From the NCBI RefSeq assembly GCF_000784355.1, contig NZ_KN360943.1:93654-147360 (forward strand): a stretch of 53,707 nucleotides of DNA, written 5' to 3'. Position numbers and translations under genes: made by a program. Below the pieces are notes generated by a model that made no database searches, was not told where the DNA came from, and worked only from the letters and a program-made list of their open reading frames with translations. This stretch comes from Methanolacinia paynteri. GTDB lineage: Archaea; Halobacteriota; Methanomicrobia; Methanomicrobiales; Methanomicrobiaceae. Positions 50,603-53,707 of this stretch are shown here, piece by piece (position 1 is the first letter of the stretch; each line of letters begins with the position of its first letter).

Positions 50603-52512
50603 TGGCAACCCAGCAGGGAATGAGCAGCATTGACATCAGGACAATGCTCTATGAAATAAGAGAAAGGCTGCCCCTTTGGATCGGAAAGATCTACCAGTAC
50701 AACACCGATTCCTTCGGTTTCAGACTGAACGGGGAAGATAAATCCAAATATAATTTCCTGGTGGAATGCGGCAGAAGGGCACATCTTACAGATAATCTTC
50801 CGGATGCACCCCCGAATCCTTCGGGATACTCTATGTTCCTCCGTAAATATATCAGCGGGGGCAGGGTTCTGGATATAAAGCAGTATGGACTGCAGAGGAT
50901 TTTTATTATTAAAATAGGTAAAACGGAGAAAGAATACAACCTGATATTCGAACTATTTAATGAAGGAAACGCCGTTTTGTGTGACGAAAACTTTATCGTC
51001 ATAAATCCGCTGAAAAGACTGCACTTCAGAGACCGCGAGATCGTTTCCGGGACTGAGTATATCTTCCCGGAATCAGGTACGGACGAGATTACGATTGACA
51101 GCATAAGGACTGTACTTGAAAATTCAGAAAGGGATCTCGTAAGAACTCTTGCATCCGATTTTTTACTGGGGGGAAGATATGCAGAGGAGGTCTGTCGGAT
51201 TGCAGGTTATGACAAGACAATGAACCCTGCTGAGGCCGAACCGCAGACGATCCTGAATGCATTAGAGGGACTCCTGTCAAGGGGCACGAATGCCGTCATC
51301 ACGAAATCGGGATGCTGGCCATACCCGCTTCCGGGTGAAGAGCCGGTATCATCTTTTTCCAGCTTCAATGATGCTCTTTCGGCTTATTTCCCTCTCCCGC
51401 AACCGGCTGCGAAGGATGCTAAGAAAGAGAAACTCCCGAAATCCGAAATTATCCGCAGAAGACAGCAGGAAGCGATAGTAAACTTCGAAAAGAAGATCGC
51501 CGAACTACAGGAGAAAGTGGATGCGATATATGAGAACTACCAAGATATTTCAGGGATCATAGACACCCTCAGGGATGCAAGTTCAAAATTATCATGGCAG
51601 GAGATCGAGGAGACACTCAAAAACAGTTCTCTTCCTGCGGCAAAATCCATCGTAAGGATCTATCCTTCAGAATCCGCAGTGGATGTCATGGCCGGCGGAA
51701 AAAAGGTAAAGATATTCATAAACGAAAATCCCGAATCGAATGCGAACAGGTACTACGGGGAGATCAAGAAATACAAAAAGAAGAAGGCGGGTGCCCTCGT
51801 AGCGATGGAGAAGTTCATGCCGAAGGAGAAGCCGGCAAAAAAGAGGCAGGATTACAAACCACAGAAGAAGAAATGGTATCATAAATACCGCTGGTTCACC
51901 ACAAGCGACGGTGTCCTCGTAATAGGAGGACAGGATGCAGGCAGTAACGAAGATATCGGAAAAAAATACCTAGAAGGGAAGGATTATTTCGTTCATGCCG
52001 ACGTTCACGGCGGAAGCGTTGTTGTAGTTAAAGGAGAAACGGAGAATTGGGATGAGGTTGCGGAATTCGCAGCATCCTACTCGAATGCCTGGAAAGCCGG
52101 CCATTTCAACTGCGATGTCTATGCCGCAAAACCTGAACAGGTCAGCAAGACCGCAGAATCGGGGGAGTTCGTAAAGAGGGGTGCATTTATAATCCGGGGT
52201 GAGAGAAGATACTTCAGGAATGTGGGCCTGAAGATTGCAATAGGGCTTCAGCTTGAACCCGAACTTGCGGTAATCGGCGGGCCGGAGAGCGCTGTAAAAA
52301 GGACTGCCGCATACTATGCCGTGCTCCTTCCGGGAAAATTCGAGCCTAACGATACGGCCAAAAAAGTCCTGAGGGAACTGAAAAAGATGATCCCTGAAGA
52401 AGACATTAAGGATTTGAAGACTGTTCTCAATACCGAAAGCATAGCAGCCTTCGTCCCCCCGGGGGGATCGGATATCGTCGAAGTTGTGGATATGACAAAG
52501 GAGAACTCATAA
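50602..52512 (+). CDS. rqcH: NEMF/Rqc2/RqcH homologue (NFACT protein)
   Basis: About 636 residues from the ATG at 50602, or 630 from ATG 50620 (MSSIDIRTMLYEIRE), which the promoter position may favour. NFACT-N is at about 5-200, a helix-hairpin-helix-like middle at 180-260, long coiled coils at about 280-350, and NFACT-R (DUF814) at about 430-560 with KYRWFTTSDGVLVIGGQDAGSNE and DYFVHADVHGG. Known role: binds split 60S/50S subunits with stalled nascent chains and, in bacteria and archaea, can add Ala tails. Its stop overlaps the pelota ATG (TAATG). Confidence 0.9.
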   Translation: MATQQGMSSIDIRTMLYEIRERLPLWIGKIYQYNTDSFGFRLNGEDKSKYNFLVECGRRAHLTDNLPDAPPNPSGYSMFLRKYISGGRVLDIKQYGLQRIFIIKIGKTEKEYNLIFELFNEGNAVLCDENFIVINPLKRLHFRDREIVSGTEYIFPESGTDEITIDSIRTVLENSERDLVRTLASDFLLGGRYAEEVCRIAGYDKTMNPAEAEPQTILNALEGLLSRGTNAVITKSGCWPYPLPGEEPVSSFSSFNDALSAYFPLPQPAAKDAKKEKLPKSEIIRRRQQEAIVNFEKKIAELQEKVDAIYENYQDISGIIDTLRDASSKLSWQEIEETLKNSSLPAAKSIVRIYPSESAVDVMAGGKKVKIFINENPESNANRYYGEIKKYKKKKAGALVAMEKFMPKEKPAKKRQDYKPQKKKWYHKYRWFTTSDGVLVIGGQDAGSNEDIGKKYLEGKDYFVHADVHGGSVVVVKGETENWDEVAEFAASYSNAWKAGHFNCDVYAAKPEQVSKTAESGEFVKRGAFIIRGERRYFRNVGLKIAIGLQLEPELAVIGGPESAVKRTAAYYAVLLPGKFEPNDTAKKVLRELKKMIPEEDIKDLKTVLNTESIAAFVPPGGSDIVEVVDMTKENS

Positions 52513-53537
52513 TGAAGGCCGAGTTCGGCGACATGAAAAATTCATTCGGAGAGATCAGGCTGTTTCCCGAGAATACGGACGACCTCTGGCATATCGGCCA
52601 TATCATCAGGGAGAGTGATCTTGTCTTTGCCACGACCTTCAGGAGCCTTGACTCCGCAACAGACAAGGCAAGACCGGAAAAGATGGAGAAAAAACCTGTC
52701 AGGCTCGGGATAAGAGTCGAGAAGGTTGAGTTTCATCACAATGCAAACAGGTTGAGGATCAGCGGGGTCATCGAGCACGGCCCTGATACAGGATTCCATC
52801 ATACTATAAATCTTGAAGCGGGATTCGAGATCTCGGTTATAAAGAACTGGAGAAAGATCGATATGGAAAGGATCGACCGGGCCGTTAAGGCATCCGTGAC
52901 CGGTGTAGTTCATATCGTGGCGATCGAAGAAGGCGAGGCAGAGATCTACAGGATACGGCAGTTCGGCCCGGAAAGATTTACAACGATCTCCGGGGGCTCG
53001 GGAAAACGGGAAGGACTGGATATGCGAACAGGTTTCTTCGACGAGATCTTATCAAACCTTTCGAATGTCACGGGACCGGTTGTCGTTGCCGGGCCGGGAT
53101 TCATAAAAGAAGATTTCATGAAATATCTCGAAGGAAAAGACAGGGATCTTGTTTCAAGATGTGTGGTCGCCGACACTAGGAGGATCGGCAGGGGTGCCGT
53201 ACAGGAGGTCATCGGCCAGGGAGTCCTGAACCGGATCTCGGAGGATATCCAGCTTGCCCGTGAAGTTTCATGCATGGACGAACTTATCACCAGGATCTCA
53301 TCCAGTGGAAATGCTGCGTACGGTATTAATGAGGTTGAAAATGCAGTAGCGATGGGAGCCGCAGACGAGGTACTTGTAACGGACGAGATGATAAGGGATT
53401 TACGGGTCTCCGAACTGCTCGACAAAGCAGAGAATATGCGTGCAAAGATAACAGTACTCTCGTCAGAATTCGAACCTGGAAAACAGCTCGATGCTCTCGG
53501 CGGGATCGCAGCTCTGCTAAGGTATTCCATCGGCTGA
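52512..53537 (+). CDS. pelA: Pelota (Dom34/aPelota) ribosome-rescue factor
   Basis: 341 residues in three domains: an N-terminal Sm-like domain (about 1-130, with LWHIGHIIRESDLVFATTFRS and LGIRVEKVEFH), a central eRF1-like domain (about 131-255; VVVAGPGFIKEDF) and a C-terminal L7Ae-like domain (about 256-341). It lacks the GGQ motif, as expected. Pelota enters stalled ribosomes with aEF1A and then works with ABCE1. It is directly coupled to the NEMF homologue, so stalled-ribosome recognition and nascent-chain handling are encoded together. Confidence 0.93.
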   Translation: MKAEFGDMKNSFGEIRLFPENTDDLWHIGHIIRESDLVFATTFRSLDSATDKARPEKMEKKPVRLGIRVEKVEFHHNANRLRISGVIEHGPDTGFHHTINLEAGFEISVIKNWRKIDMERIDRAVKASVTGVVHIVAIEEGEAEIYRIRQFGPERFTTISGGSGKREGLDMRTGFFDEILSNLSNVTGPVVVAGPGFIKEDFMKYLEGKDRDLVSRCVVADTRRIGRGAVQEVIGQGVLNRISEDIQLAREVSCMDELITRISSSGNAAYGINEVENAVAMGAADEVLVTDEMIRDLRVSELLDKAENMRAKITVLSSEFEPGKQLDALGGIAALLRYSIG

Positions 53538-53550
53538 ATATATTGTTTTT

Positions 53551-53707
53551 CTCCGGCGACCCCGGCACCGGCGGCCAAAAACCGCCGGACGGCCCCTGCC
53601 TAGGGGCCTTGCGCTAAGATAATCTTCCAACGGCACGCCCAGGGGACCGGCAAGGGTCCCCGGGCTGTTTTTTGACATATTCCACTCCGTGTACACACCA
53701 TGAATCA
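53551..53707 (-). ncRNA. Structured RNA candidate, copy B (partial, runs off the window)
   Basis: This is the reverse complement of the 3' part of copy A (about 46850-46992). It shares GGCCGCCGGTGCCGGGGTCG and GTCCGGCGG, and the GGGGACC/GGTCCCC, GGCCCC/GGGGCC and CCGGCGG/CCGCCGG hairpins. Where copy A has a U-G pair in the 46942-46959 stem, copy B has C-G. The lower part of the GGGGACC stem also changes on both sides. Its 5' half lies beyond the right edge. It starts 14 bases after the pelota stop. Confidence 0.6.

Noticed and set aside
1-53707. CRISPR array or IS element
   Set aside because: No regularly spaced direct repeats with unique spacers and no DDE or serine transposase were found; the only recombinase is the tyrosine integrase.

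Overview
The window looks like a chromosomal segment of a motile methanogenic archaeon, most likely order Methanomicrobiales. The evidence is a complete archaellum locus with a fused FlaC/E protein, an archaeal chemotaxis set (CheF, CheY, CheB, CheA, CheC, CheD), and archaeal ribosome-rescue genes (ABCE1, NEMF/RqcH, Pelota). The order-level placement is inference from gene content and order. No rRNA gene is present.

Region 1 (1 to about 24,150) is a mosaic integrated element. It opens with the 3' part of a primase/helicase-like gene and closes with a tyrosine recombinase pointing inward, followed by an orphan 3' half of tRNA-Leu(TAA). That is the usual layout of one end of a tRNA-integrated element, so the other end and the intact tRNA-Leu should lie left of the window. 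Cargo includes RhuM, an AbrB-like regulator divergent from a tiny two-gene operon, a decayed copy of the helicase 3' end, an Orc1/Cdc6 protein, a small provirus-like cassette, a 1117-residue TPR membrane protein, an ArdC antirestriction operon and an NHL propeller protein. GC-richer replication and virus-like genes alternate with very AT-rich cargo.

The most interesting cargo is at 4312-11025: a Dam-type adenine methyltransferase, then divergently NurA, HerA, a 45-residue protein, a compact hook-less Rad50/SMC-like ATPase and an unrecognised 292-residue protein, tightly packed or overlapping. I read it as a candidate DNA-processing defence system that I cannot match to a named type.

Region 2 (24,150-30,022) returns to the chromosome: a nucleoside-recognition (gate) membrane protein, then a + strand run with an SLC13-type permease carrying RCK_C domains, an MBL-fold/double-rhodanese protein and two YeeE/YedE half-transporters (probably sulfur-compound uptake and conversion), and a DUF1622 membrane protein.

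Region 3 (30,230-46,665) is the motility locus. Three archaellins end in a hairpin terminator. A second promoter, sharing a TATA-region decamer with the first, drives flaCE-G-F-H-I-J, an acidic membrane-anchored protein of unknown function, then cheF. cheY-B-A-C-D follows and ends in an overlapping secreted beta-propeller gene. CheW, CheR, receptors and the prearchaellin peptidase are not in the window.

Region 4 (46,670 to the end) holds a multi-hairpin structured RNA candidate, an unknown helical-repeat protein, and a translation quality-control cluster: EMC6-like and ABCE1 on the minus strand, divergent from NEMF and Pelota. A second, inverted copy of the structured RNA starts just after Pelota and runs off the right edge. 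Paired changes and G-U pairs between the copies suggest a conserved RNA.
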